The translations under genes were made by a program, and so were the position numbers. The notes beneath the pieces were generated by a model, which saw nothing but the letters and a program-made list of their open reading frames with translations, made no database searches and was not told the origin of the DNA. Positions 18,626-27,533 of a stretch of DNA of 64,000 nucleotides are shown one piece after another (the stretch's first letter is position 1; the number at the start of each line of letters is the position of its first letter). Source of the stretch: Allomuricauda sp. (GTDB taxonomy: Bacteria > Bacteroidota > Bacteroidia > Flavobacteriales > Flavobacteriaceae); the NCBI RefSeq assembly GCF_013911645.1, contig NZ_JACESV010000006.1:62001-126000 (forward strand), in the 5' to 3' direction.

Positions 18626-18686
18626 ATGTCGATGATATCGACATAATGCAAATATATGTCGATATTTTGTATTTTTATCGACATAT
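18626..18686. promoter_or_regulatory. Inverted-repeat operators upstream of fic
   Basis: ATGTCGATGATATCGACAT (18626-18644) is a near-perfect palindrome. ATATGTCGATA (18654-18664) and TATCGACATAT (18676-18686) form a second inverted pair with 11 bp between. Four half-sites of the same TGTCGAT core in 61 bp right before the fic start look like binding sites for one dimeric regulator. Confidence 0.6.
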
Positions 18687-18756
18687 GTTGTTTTTGTGAT
18701 AAAAATCTCCAATTCCGGAAGCCTCATTTAAAAATGAACATTGGGAATTAATTGGA

Positions 18757-18950
18757 TTAGCCGGGTAAACTGAGCCACCCACGCCGAATGAATGTGAGCA
18801 GTGTAAATCAACTAATTGGACTTGTGGATGGAACGGATGATTGAGACTACTAAAAACGGAAAAATTGAGACACCCAATATTCGGTTGTAGTGATTTGAAA
18901 GTTAAACTTTTGTATTAAATTGTGGTGTGCTCAAATTTATCCGGCGAGGG
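18757..18950. mobile_element. IS21-like end repeats without transposase (remnant or MITE)
   Basis: Four copies of a GGTGGCTCAATTT-n-CCGG-like motif are seen: on the minus strand at about 18757-18780, 18832-18850 and 18855-18875, and on the plus strand at 18922-18944 (GTGGTGTGCTCAAATTTATCCGG). Inward-repeated ends with this GGCTCA...CCGG core are a hallmark of IS21-family elements in Bacteroidota, to my knowledge. No IstA or IstB coding sequence lies between them. Confidence 0.35.
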
Positions 18951-19048
18951 CGGTATACTATGTCTGGCATCCCACCCAAACCATATTTTTTGAATTCACC
19001 GATTTGATTAAAGGATTGACTTGAACCCTATTGAAAAAATGGGGGGCA

Positions 19049-19655
19049 TCAGCTTTCAAATACGCCTACAGCTTCCTCAAAATCTTCCTTGATAAATTCC
19101 CAGTGCTTTCCTCGTAAACAAATTTGGTCAAAATCAAGTCCCTATCGTGACCATAGGGGTATCGTTGTTTATGTAACTCCAACATATTTCCGATTCCATA
19201 ATCGGGAAGGAGCTCGTGAAGGTCCCAAAAATCCTTTTTCGTCCTTCCCGTTGGATTACGTCCAGTTTCATGGCAATGATTTCTTCAATGGTGGCCATAC
19301 GAATTCCATCCTCAATCTTTACGGGCGCAATAAATGTGTCAGTGTAAAATACATCCAACTTGATGGCATGGTTCCTGTCCATGCCGATGAGATAAGATTT
19401 TCCCATTCCAGGAAACAAATCCCAAATGTCATCCACATATGCAAATTCGTTGTCCAAATAGGTATCGATAACCCCAAAATCAATGGATTCATAAGGACTA
19501 TCGGTAAAAAGGTCTAGATCCACCGATTCCCGATGACCCACCTGCAGACTAAGGGAAGTTCCGCCCACCAATCGAAAATCCCCAAATTCATTTGTGCTCA
19601 TCAATTTGACAAGGCTATCTTTAAGTAAATCATTTACGGTATTGTAGTACAGCAT
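19049..19655 (-). pseudogene. AbiEii-type nucleotidyltransferase toxin, frameshifted
   Basis: The first 130 codons give an intact AbiEii/MNT-like nucleotidyltransferase core: GGTSLSLQVGHRESVDLDLF is the nucleotide- and metal-binding signature. At the T5 run 19235-19239 (A5 on the coding strand) the frame is lost. In the next frame the conserved continuation reads KKDFWDLHELLPDYGIGNMLE and then YPYGHDRDLILTKFVYEE. A third frame gives HWEFIKEDFEEAV up to 19049. The unshifted frame runs on to a stop at 19134 with non-conserved sequence. The partner antitoxin-like gene is 15 bp upstream and intact. Confidence 0.75.
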
Positions 19656-19670
19656 TGTAAGGCCTTAACG

Positions 19671-20147
19671 CTAAGGTGAAGAATGGTTTTCTTTCAAAGA
19701 GTTGGCCACGGCGGCTACTTTTTTTGGACCGTAAAATCGGGATATTTCCTTTTTCTCCTGGACATTACCACGTTCGAGAACACGACGGATGACCGCTTTG
19801 TAACGCCCTTCCCAATCGATGCTCTCGATATCCGTATCCCAGAACAAGGATTTACGCAAAATCGAGAAATCAGGCTTCCTTCCAGGCATCCCTTCCTTCT
19901 CTTTTTTAATGTCGTAAAATGCCTGTAAAAGAACCAAACTGCCTTCCTGCAATTCCAGCTTATCCTCAATCTTAAGGGCCAATGCCGTGTTCAAGTCGCG
20001 CTTTCCCCTTATAATGGCATTGAGGGTCTGCGGATGCTCCCCTAGCCCTATGGCAAAGGGACGTTGTTTAAGGGACCGTTTTTTTAGCTCCCTCTTGAGT
20101 ACCCGACCCGGGTGAATTCCCTGATATTTTTCAGCATACGAGTTCAT
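19671..20147 (-). CDS. HigA-like XRE antitoxin with DUF6922-like C-terminus
   Basis: The 158-aa protein opens with IHPGRVLKRELKKRSLKQRPFA and HPQTLNAIIRGKRDLNTALALKIEDKL, an XRE helix-turn-helix of the HigA group (about 11-66). The C-terminal LFWDTDIESIDWEGRYKAVIRRVLERG ... ISRFYG segment (about 100-147) resembles DUF6922. It precedes the AbiEii-like gene in one operon, so it is most likely the antitoxin and operon repressor. A TAAACA/TGTTTA inverted repeat lies 10 bp upstream of the start. Confidence 0.78.
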   Translation of the reverse strand: MNSYAEKYQGIHPGRVLKRELKKRSLKQRPFAIGLGEHPQTLNAIIRGKRDLNTALALKIEDKLELQEGSLVLLQAFYDIKKEKEGMPGRKPDFSILRKSLFWDTDIESIDWEGRYKAVIRRVLERGNVQEKKEISRFYGPKKVAAVANSLKENHSSP

Positions 20148-20157
20148 ACAATAAATA

Positions 20158-20173
20158 TAAACAAAAATGTTTA
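20158..20173. promoter_or_regulatory. Operator candidate of the toxin-antitoxin operon
   Basis: TAAACA-AAAA-TGTTTA is a perfect inverted repeat located 10 bp upstream of the antitoxin start codon, the usual place for autoregulation by an XRE antitoxin. Confidence 0.5.
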
Positions 20174-20482
20174 CATTTTAACACGAAACATATCCTTCCA
20201 CGAATCTACTTCCAAGAGAATTCGACCTTCCTGCCCCATTTAGTTCCTTACAGTTACAGGACCAGTTTTTCATTATCTCCCAAAATATATTTCGGAAATA
20301 TATGCACAAACCGGTAGCTGTGGCAAGGCTTTATAGAAAAGGAGATCTTATATTTGTACAAACCGATTAATAGCCATTGTTGATAAGAAGCCTTTCTATT
20401 TGGATTTCCGTTATTCTCCATTTTGGGAGAGTTACAAAACAAAAAAAATCTGTTCAACAACCCCCAAACAGTAGGGCCCTTT
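20174..20482. other. Spacer without a supported gene
   Basis: A+T-rich spacer of about 300 bp. A 68-codon open frame on the minus strand (20254-20460) has no recognisable family, no good ribosome-binding site and a low-complexity translation, so it is not called. Nothing else is seen. Confidence 0.4.
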
Positions 20483-21217
20483 TTAAATCACCAACTTTTT
20501 GTAACGAAACCTTCCATAGAAAAAATCACGCATTTGCAAAACTTTGAACGTTTGTTTATCTATCCAAAATTCGCTCCATTGTTTTTCATTGTGGTCTATT
20601 TTCAGCACCCAACAGTTGAATTTTACAGCATTGAACTCTAAAACTTCTTCTCTCACTTTTTCATATACATAGTATTGAGGTGGTGTTTTAGAACCGGGAT
20701 GGTAAAAATTAAGCACAAATTTTTCCTGCTTTTTTAAAGGCAACATGCTCAGAATTTCCAGGTCTAATTCCCAATTGAAAGCTAAGCCTGTACCTTCCAT
20801 GCTAAAGGCTTCAACATTATGTTTTAAAGTGTCTGCATGAGAATGTATGCTGTTTTGTTCAAAGCTGTAATAGGTCTTTTCAGGCTGACGTTTTTCAAAT
20901 GAAGTTTTGATAATTTCTTCGGTTATCGGTTTAAAGTTTTGATCGACGTGAATACTATACTTGTAAACATCTTTTACACCATGTCTTGTCCAATCCAAAG
21001 TGTAGGATCCGTCAGGTTTTTGTTGAATTCTTCTATCCCAGATTTCAAAATTTTGCTTTGTAGTGCCGGATTCATTTTGAAAATAAACCGCATAGGTATT
21101 TTGTCCTAAGTAAAGTTGTTCAGACTTTAGTTTGTGGTTTTGGGTGTTGATGCTATCGGTTTGGCTGAAGGAAAAACAGCCTGTCAGCAAAATTATATAT
21201 TGTACTATTTTATTCAT
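20483..21217 (-). CDS. Secreted DUF3108-like protein
   Basis: The protein has 244 aa with a signal peptide (1-19, CFSFSQ). The rest is beta-rich and repeats the DUF3108 style: a central EGTGLAFNWELDLEILSMLPLK followed by KFNCWVLKID and a final EFWIDKQTFKVLQMRD, as in periplasmic proteins with a lipocalin-like or LolA-like fold. It is the last gene of a run with an amidohydrolase (30 bp upstream) and an esterase. The function is unknown. Confidence 0.72.
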   Translation of the reverse strand: MNKIVQYIILLTGCFSFSQTDSINTQNHKLKSEQLYLGQNTYAVYFQNESGTTKQNFEIWDRRIQQKPDGSYTLDWTRHGVKDVYKYSIHVDQNFKPITEEIIKTSFEKRQPEKTYYSFEQNSIHSHADTLKHNVEAFSMEGTGLAFNWELDLEILSMLPLKKQEKFVLNFYHPGSKTPPQYYVYEKVREEVLEFNAVKFNCWVLKIDHNEKQWSEFWIDKQTFKVLQMRDFFYGRFRYKKLVI

Positions 21218-21247
21218 GGCATTAACTTTTATACTAAATGATTTGTC

Positions 21248-22684
21248 TTACCTTGAGGAGGTACTCATTTGTTTTAAAACAGTATTGAGATAATTCAGTG
21301 TATTATTCTCGTAGGTCTTACGGCTTTGCTCCACTTTATCAGCTATTTGTTCAAAGCCTTGTTCTATATCATTTTGGTCTATTACGGCACCATTTCTGAG
21401 CACACTGTAAATGTTTGAAGTTTGGGTAATATCTTTCAAAGGGTTTTCGTTTAGAATCAATAAATCTGCATAATAACCTGGTTTTATCAATCCATATTCA
21501 TCTTGTAATCCCAGAATTTCAACAGCATTAATAGTAGATGATTTGACAGCATCTAATGGATTTAGACCCAATTCTTCAACTAATAACCTAAGTTCATCAT
21601 GTAATCCTGCTCCGGGTATAATTCCCGTTACTCCACAATCTGTACCTGAAATGACTGCACTATTTTCAGCAATTTTTTCTGCAAAAGACCGTAAAGGTGT
21701 GATGAGACTATCCCATTGTACGGGTTGCTCCAAAGCTTGTATAGCAAATTGAATATTCCATTGCTCTATAAGTGTTGGTGACAGGTATTTTCTATAGGTA
21801 GGTTTTTGATTTAAGGTATCATTAAGCAAGTCTATCAATTCTGATTTTGGCCTAAGCCTGTATTGATTTGTAGCTAAAAGCGTCGGTGAAAAAAAAGTTT
21901 TGCTCTGTTTGATGGCAACGAGTATATCTGTGACCTCTTTTTCATTGGCCTTTAAAGCTTGAAAGAAAACATCATGCTCTATAGACTTAATGTTTTGCTC
22001 AACAGCAAATTCAATTCCAATATTTTGATCAATATGTCCGGTAAATGGTAGGTCGTATTTAGCGCAGGCTTCAGATATGGCTTTAAATATTTCCTGTGAT
22101 TTTACAGTTCTTACTTTTATAAAATCTACACCGACTTTATGTAGCGAATCCACAACAGCATACGCCTGGTTTTCCGTATCAATCGCTATTCGGTCTTCAA
22201 CATAGTCAGGACCAAGGATTTGTTTGTAAAGCCCGTAAAATCGAGGAGATTCTAAAATTGGTCCTGCAGTTTTAATCTTTGGAAAACGAGTCTCTTCAGA
22301 ACTATTGCCTTTGCTTCTCCAGGCTTTCAGTTCTGGCCAGTTTCCACCCATATCTCTTACACCGGTAACGCCATTTAATACAAATAGGGGTATAGATTCC
22401 TCCCCTATCATAGAAAGATGTACGTGCATGTCCCAAAGTCCAGGTAAAATATATTTACCGGAATAATCTATCAATTTTGTGGCATCATATTTTCTGTTGT
22501 TATCGTGCGGAAGGATGCTATCAATCTTATGGTTCACAATAAGAATATCCATGGCATTATTTACTTTTCCTGTTTCAACATCAATGATATTGACATTGGA
22601 AACTACAAAATCAGCTTTCATTGTTTTAGTACATCCAATCAATGCGATAAGGCCTAAAAACAGCACTAACATTTTAGAATTCAT
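21248..22684 (-). CDS. Lipoprotein amidohydrolase (imidazolonepropionase/prolidase-like)
   Basis: A metal-dependent hydrolase of the amidohydrolase superfamily. The 478-aa precursor has a lipobox (ALIGC, Cys18). Metal ligands are His87 and His89 (DMHVHL), a probable carbamylated Lys in DFIKVR, His in FTGHI and EHDVF, and Asp in SGTDCG. Such extracellular enzymes hydrolyse dipeptides, hydantoins or organophosphates; the substrate is not deducible. It lies 27 bp after the esterase gene and 30 bp before the DUF3108-like gene, probably in one transcript. Confidence 0.85.
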   Translation of the reverse strand: MNSKMLVLFLGLIALIGCTKTMKADFVVSNVNIIDVETGKVNNAMDILIVNHKIDSILPHDNNRKYDATKLIDYSGKYILPGLWDMHVHLSMIGEESIPLFVLNGVTGVRDMGGNWPELKAWRSKGNSSEETRFPKIKTAGPILESPRFYGLYKQILGPDYVEDRIAIDTENQAYAVVDSLHKVGVDFIKVRTVKSQEIFKAISEACAKYDLPFTGHIDQNIGIEFAVEQNIKSIEHDVFFQALKANEKEVTDILVAIKQSKTFFSPTLLATNQYRLRPKSELIDLLNDTLNQKPTYRKYLSPTLIEQWNIQFAIQALEQPVQWDSLITPLRSFAEKIAENSAVISGTDCGVTGIIPGAGLHDELRLLVEELGLNPLDAVKSSTINAVEILGLQDEYGLIKPGYYADLLILNENPLKDITQTSNIYSVLRNGAVIDQNDIEQGFEQIADKVEQSRKTYENNTLNYLNTVLKQMSTSSR

Positions 22685-22711
22685 AAACTTATTTTTAATT
22701 GATTTTTTCAG

Positions 22712-23686
22712 TTAATGATGTTTTCTAAAGAATTCTGTAATTTCATCATTGATCTTTTTGTCTGTCCCATGACCTATGTTTTTGTATGTTTTCATAATTG
22801 CAGGAATGCCACTTTTCTCATAAATCTCAATTGAATTATGCCATCTTGTAGGCATCATTTCTTGACCAAGGACCTTATAAACTAAAGCTCTTTCTGTTAT
22901 ACTATACCCGTCATCATACAAAACAGCGTCATTTGTATCAAGTTCTCCCATAAACCATAATTGTGGAAGCTTTTTAAACGTATCAATACTAGGTTTTATG
23001 CCTGTAACACTATAAACATCGGCGATACCAATTGGGAATTTTAGTATATCATTTTCAATTTTATTTTTGGGCGCTATCAATAAGCCATTCAACCCACCAG
23101 CAGCAACAGCTTTCAGTTTTTCCGGATGTAACATAGAAAAACGATTTGCAAATGTGCCAGATGCAGAAAAACCAGTCATAAAAAAACGGTCATCAATATT
23201 AATTCCCATTTTAATCAGTTCCTTTCTAGCATTTTTAACCATATGTAATAGCTGTAAATCTATTCGTTCAATATTATTGTTCTTTTGATTAAATGTGTCG
23301 CTATCGAAAGCATGGGTATAAATTTTCCAGTTAGTTTTAGAACGTGGAAAAACAGGAACTAATAAAGGTGTTTTTAATTTTCTAGAAACATAGTTTCCTA
23401 GAGAACTTTTAGAGGCAGCTTGCTTAGCATTCCGTAGATGATCGAAAATTGAATCACTGGCTCCTGTATTTGAGGATTCAACTAGTAACGTATTAATATT
23501 ATTAAAATCTAAACCTTTTGGAAGGTAAATGTAATAACCAAAATTAAAGCCTTCTTTTGGGTTTGCTTTGAAAAAATAGGTTGAATCTAATTTAAATTCT
23601 GGGTTTGTTTGTTTTTCATAGGCTTCGCATTTATTAATACTAACTATGAAAAGAAGTAAAGCTGTGAATATTTTTACATATTTCAT
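22712..23686 (-). CDS. Secreted alpha/beta-hydrolase (PHB-depolymerase/esterase-like)
   Basis: The 324-aa protein has a signal peptide (1-22). A nucleophile elbow GFSASG places Ser174. A late Asp/Glu (GELDTND) and the C-terminal IGHGTD His complete a likely Ser-Asp-His triad. The arrangement resembles secreted polyhydroxybutyrate-depolymerase or feruloyl-esterase-like hydrolases. It begins a run with the amidohydrolase. A 169-bp spacer separates it from the upstream hydrolase. Confidence 0.75.
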   Translation of the reverse strand: MKYVKIFTALLLFIVSINKCEAYEKQTNPEFKLDSTYFFKANPKEGFNFGYYIYLPKGLDFNNINTLLVESSNTGASDSIFDHLRNAKQAASKSSLGNYVSRKLKTPLLVPVFPRSKTNWKIYTHAFDSDTFNQKNNNIERIDLQLLHMVKNARKELIKMGINIDDRFFMTGFSASGTFANRFSMLHPEKLKAVAAGGLNGLLIAPKNKIENDILKFPIGIADVYSVTGIKPSIDTFKKLPQLWFMGELDTNDAVLYDDGYSITERALVYKVLGQEMMPTRWHNSIEIYEKSGIPAIMKTYKNIGHGTDKKINDEITEFFRKHH

Positions 23687-23855
23687 TATGGAAAAGTTTA
23701 TTGTTTCTATTTGATGATTTTTTCTAATCGGTTGTCATTGTGGCAGTAACAGTTACTAAAAATGAAATGGCACTGTTTTAATAAATGCAAGGATTTAGTG
23801 ATAATCTGGATGTATTTGTGATGAATAGTAAACTTTTTGTTCCATTTGTAAATAA

Positions 23856-24905
23856 TCAACTTTTCTTCGATTGAATGAATTTCATAACAACTTCTCGAAA
23901 TTGCTCGGGCTGGTCCAAAAAGGACTCATGTGCCGCATTTTGAATAATTTCAAGTTTTGAATTCGCTATCAGTTTATGGGCATCTTCCATTTCATCCGGT
24001 ACTGATATCGCATCATATCTGCCGGTAATCAATAAAATAGGCTTTTGGATCTTAGGTAAAATAGCCCATAGTGGTGTTTGTTTATTTTCGTCCCATAACT
24101 TTTTTTCCGCATACCAAAGTTTATCACCTACAAACTTATTGTCCTTATTGTTCAAGTACTTGATGGGGTTATAGGGCCGAGCAAAAACAGTTTTGAAAAC
24201 CATACCTAAACCTATTTTACGCTTGGTCGGATCAAAAGCATAGTCAACATATGCATTCCACCTCTTGGAATCTTCTGCCGTGTGGATAGAATCCCTATCC
24301 ATCATCCACTCAAATGCCTCTTCCCAATAGCTTGTATTCATATTATGGGCCATTTTTTCCAGAGCTAAATTTTTGAGATATAGTGGACGGTAGTAATTGT
24401 ACCTTTTTGAAGAAAAATCTGTGGTAATGGGCGTATTAAAAGCTATACCTCCTGCGACAAAAGCACTTTCTTGGGGGTATCTACCCAATGTTTCCAGCAC
24501 ATGCCTACCCCCATTGCTGTGACCAAATAGATATATCCTGGCATTGAATCTTTCTTTCAAGGATTTCGCAATCGCTATGATATCCTTCAGGTTTTGAATT
24601 TGATTTATGCTAGCAGTATCTATTTTCTTTAGTGGTTTATTAAGACCTCTTTGATCAAAATATGCAATGGCAACTTGCTCTTCCAATGTTCTTTTCCATT
24701 TCGGATAATTGGAACGTCCAAAATCGATTCCATTTTCTGCATCACCCCCTTGTACATACAATAGAATGGTCTTATCATCTAAGTTTCCTCGAACAAATAC
24801 CGGTAAATTTTTAGAGGAAGGTTCCACATAGTAAAACGCTTTGATGTGTTGAGCTGTAGCTACATTACAAAGCAGGAATATTAGAAATGTCACTATACGT
24901 TTCAT
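23856..24905 (-). CDS. Secreted alpha/beta-hydrolase, prolyl-aminopeptidase-like
   Basis: The 349-aa protein has a signal peptide (1-19). Fold markers are YVQGGDAENG (oxyanion-hole region), YFDQRGLNKPL, a GHSNGG elbow with Ser130, LLITGRYDAISVPD with the acid residue and NAAHESF with the His. The YFDQRG motif is typical of proline iminopeptidase relatives. It is the last gene of a four-gene run (membrane protein, aspartyl protease, serine hydrolase, this gene) with gaps of 12, 3 and 18 bp. Confidence 0.82.
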   Translation of the reverse strand: MKRIVTFLIFLLCNVATAQHIKAFYYVEPSSKNLPVFVRGNLDDKTILLYVQGGDAENGIDFGRSNYPKWKRTLEEQVAIAYFDQRGLNKPLKKIDTASINQIQNLKDIIAIAKSLKERFNARIYLFGHSNGGRHVLETLGRYPQESAFVAGGIAFNTPITTDFSSKRYNYYRPLYLKNLALEKMAHNMNTSYWEEAFEWMMDRDSIHTAEDSKRWNAYVDYAFDPTKRKIGLGMVFKTVFARPYNPIKYLNNKDNKFVGDKLWYAEKKLWDENKQTPLWAILPKIQKPILLITGRYDAISVPDEMEDAHKLIANSKLEIIQNAAHESFLDQPEQFREVVMKFIQSKKS

Positions 24906-24923
24906 GTTATTTAATTAGGGTTG

Positions 24924-26360
24924 TTAATGATCAATTTTAATTCCGTCAATTTTTCTAGGTTTCCAGTAAGGATCTTTTTCCGGTATCCCTTTTGTATTAA
25001 AATCGTGCAGCCAATAACCTGTAAATGCATTGTCTTTTAGGGTTACATACAAGTCAATGAACATTGGGGAAACTGCTATTAAGTGCACTTTATCTCCTTT
25101 AATAGTTGAAACTGTAATGGGACATGTTATCTTTTTTTTGCTTCTTTTAAATGTAAGTGAGCCAGAGATGATGGCATTGCTGTCCAACGTAAGCTGCAAC
25201 ATGCCCTTAGTGTCCTTATTTCGTAATGAACTTGTTTCTATTTGCCATGAACCCAATAGATTTTCTGTTTGCGTTTTCGTGAACTCCTTTTCTTCCAAAA
25301 ACAATTCGGCAATACTTTGTGCCTCCCTGGCATTAAAAAAAACATGATCGCCCGTATTGGCCAGATAGGCAAAGACCAATTCTTCTTCGGGGTACATAAT
25401 GAGATGGGCTACGCTTGTTGGCAAAGATCCACTATGAAAGACCACTTTACTTCCCAGCCGATTCACACCGGTTTCCCAACCCAAGCCGTAATAGGTTTTG
25501 GTTCCATTGTTAAGTTGGCATGTACTGGTCAACAGTTCTCGTGTTTCTTGGTTTACATACTTATCGCTAATTAACATATCGCCCATCTGTACTAAATCAT
25601 TAGCGGTTGATAAATAGCCTCCGCCGGCATACATAAAGCTTCTATTTTCAGCGGGGGCAAGCTTTCTCTTCTTATCGTACACGTAGAATTTGGAGGTGTT
25701 ATCAACGCTTTTGTCTGGATAATCAAAAGTTGTATTGCCCATTCCCAGTTCACTCCATGTATTTTCCATCAGGGTAAAGAACGATGTATCCGATGCCTTC
25801 TCCATCACTGCACTTAAAAGCACCCAACCATAACTTGAGTATAGATATTGACTGCCAGGTTCAAATAGTAAATCATCATTTTGAAAGTTTTCCAATGACG
25901 CCATTACAGTATTATAGTGCTTAGTGTTAAACTCAGGGTCACTCTCATTATAGTGCCTAATACCTGAAGTGGATGACGCTAAGTGCCTTGCCGTTATCAC
26001 AAAATTTTTATCCGGGAAAGTGGGCAAATACGTTCTTATATCTTTATCCATGTCCAATTGATCTGATTCGATCAGTTTGCCCAAAGCCATAGCTGTCATC
26101 GGCTTTGAGACACTGGCCACCCTAAACTTTGTAACGGCAGTTACCTTTACCTTATTTTCCAAATCGCTTACCCCAAAACCTTCGGACCATACCAACTGAC
26201 CTTCGACCATCACGGCTACTTGGCAACCAGGTATATTGGTTTGCTCTCGATGGGCTTCAATTAAAAAGCGTGCCTTATCTATTGCTTTCGTATAGTTTTG
26301 TGCTACAATGGCGTGTAGCCCCAGCAGCAATAGGCCAATGATCGTTAAGGTTGTTTTCAT
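24924..26360 (-). CDS. Secreted serine hydrolase, beta-lactamase family (class C-like)
   Basis: The 478-aa precursor has a signal peptide (1-20). Penicillin-binding-fold motifs are Ser83-V-S-Lys86 (SxxK), YSSYGW in place of the usual YxN, and HSGSLPTS as the third motif. A C-terminal lipocalin-like domain (about 365-478) follows, as in many flavobacterial serine hydrolases. It probably acts on D-amino-acid peptides or esters; beta-lactam resistance should not be assumed. The stop of the aspartyl-protease gene lies 3 bp upstream of its start. Confidence 0.88.
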   Translation of the reverse strand: MKTTLTIIGLLLLGLHAIVAQNYTKAIDKARFLIEAHREQTNIPGCQVAVMVEGQLVWSEGFGVSDLENKVKVTAVTKFRVASVSKPMTAMALGKLIESDQLDMDKDIRTYLPTFPDKNFVITARHLASSTSGIRHYNESDPEFNTKHYNTVMASLENFQNDDLLFEPGSQYLYSSYGWVLLSAVMEKASDTSFFTLMENTWSELGMGNTTFDYPDKSVDNTSKFYVYDKKRKLAPAENRSFMYAGGGYLSTANDLVQMGDMLISDKYVNQETRELLTSTCQLNNGTKTYYGLGWETGVNRLGSKVVFHSGSLPTSVAHLIMYPEEELVFAYLANTGDHVFFNAREAQSIAELFLEEKEFTKTQTENLLGSWQIETSSLRNKDTKGMLQLTLDSNAIISGSLTFKRSKKKITCPITVSTIKGDKVHLIAVSPMFIDLYVTLKDNAFTGYWLHDFNTKGIPEKDPYWKPRKIDGIKIDH

Positions 26361-26363
26361 ACT

Positions 26364-27521
26364 TTAAAGACTGCTTTTTATGAGGGTGTCGTTCAACAAT
26401 CCAATGGTGATACTATCTTGGTCCATAAATTTGGAAGCATTCAAAAAATAGTCACAATGCGATTTGAAGAGCTCTTTGGGCGTGAATCCATTAATGGATT
26501 TCAGGGTATCCCCTATTTTTAGGGGTATGTCTTGATGTATACGATTGACCGTCCAAAGGGAATCATTGAGTATGCCCGGTATAAACTTTTTGGGTTCATC
26601 CAATGTAATGGGTGACATTGGAACCAAGGTGATCTTTTCATCAGTGTAGTTGAGGTAAACTGTAAAATGCTCAAGTACATCATTGCCTAAAAGGGCCTTG
26701 TTTAAAGAAGAAAACTCCACTGGAATTTTACTTTTACTATTTCCTAAAGTGACCTCTAAGGTTTTTAACTCCAGGGTGTCCAGATTACTGCCAAAAATCC
26801 CTGAAATGGATTTGTCCAAGAATATTTCAGACCTGGTATTATCAAAAAGTTTAGCATACTTTTTAGGTAATACCAGCCCACCATTGTAACCTACATCGAA
26901 CAATACATTTTCAATAGTTTTTCCATCAATATTGATTTCAATTTCTGGTATGCCCGATAGAAAGCCCGTACTAAAGTTGATTGCGCTATTTATCCCTGCT
27001 TCTTCCCCTTCAAACGTTTCATTTGAAAAATAAAGTCGCTGTTTTTGATAATCGATTTTCCAGTTCTGGAGTTTTATAAGATTGGCACCTATAATACCAT
27101 GCTCCGCCAAACAAGGACTATAAGATTCTTTGGCATAACGTAATTTTCCGGCAGCTATGTTTTGGTATGTTGTATTGGCCAATCTGATTTTATTTGCAGA
27201 AGTCATCTCTACCTTCCGTGTAATGCCCTGAGCAGTACTATTGCTCTTAGTAAAAACCGTTGGCAACTTTAAATCATTGGCCAAGTGTTTTTCAATTTTC
27301 GTGTAAAACGCTCCTGTATCAAAAATGAATTGATGCGGCTCTTGGTTATCCTCCAAAGAAGCATCGACCACAATGATTTTTTTCTTGTATGTAAAACTTA
27401 TACTATCCACATGGTTGCTTATCACATCGGATTTTGCGTTCATGTTTATTTGGGTTACCGTGTTGCAGCTAAGACAAAAAGCAACAAGTAATACGAAAAG
27501 GATTCTGACTTGATGTTTCAT
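26364..27521 (-). CDS. Retropepsin-like aspartyl protease, lipoprotein
   Basis: The 385-aa protein has a lipoprotein-type leader (FCLSC). The first active site is FIFDTGAFYTK (Asp68-Thr-Gly70) and a second lobe has VLFDVGYNGGLVLPK, so both halves of a pepsin/retropepsin-like fold are present in one chain. A C-terminal PDZ-like segment (IPLKIGDTLKSINGFTP) suggests substrate or partner binding. It lies within a tight run of hydrolases. Confidence 0.78.
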   Translation of the reverse strand: MKHQVRILFVLLVAFCLSCNTVTQINMNAKSDVISNHVDSISFTYKKKIIVVDASLEDNQEPHQFIFDTGAFYTKIEKHLANDLKLPTVFTKSNSTAQGITRKVEMTSANKIRLANTTYQNIAAGKLRYAKESYSPCLAEHGIIGANLIKLQNWKIDYQKQRLYFSNETFEGEEAGINSAINFSTGFLSGIPEIEINIDGKTIENVLFDVGYNGGLVLPKKYAKLFDNTRSEIFLDKSISGIFGSNLDTLELKTLEVTLGNSKSKIPVEFSSLNKALLGNDVLEHFTVYLNYTDEKITLVPMSPITLDEPKKFIPGILNDSLWTVNRIHQDIPLKIGDTLKSINGFTPKELFKSHCDYFLNASKFMDQDSITIGLLNDTLIKSSL

Positions 27522-27533
27522 TCTTTATCAGGG

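Noticed and set aside
20254-20460. 68-codon minus-strand open frame between the toxin-antitoxin operon and the DUF3108-like gene
   Set aside because: No family, no ribosome-binding site and low-complexity A+T-rich translation; a possible helix resembling a TetR start was too weak.
24924-26360. Serine hydrolase as an antibiotic-resistance beta-lactamase
   Set aside because: The SxxK and HxG motifs fit the fold, but the YxN motif is YSS and most such flavobacterial proteins are peptidases or esterases.
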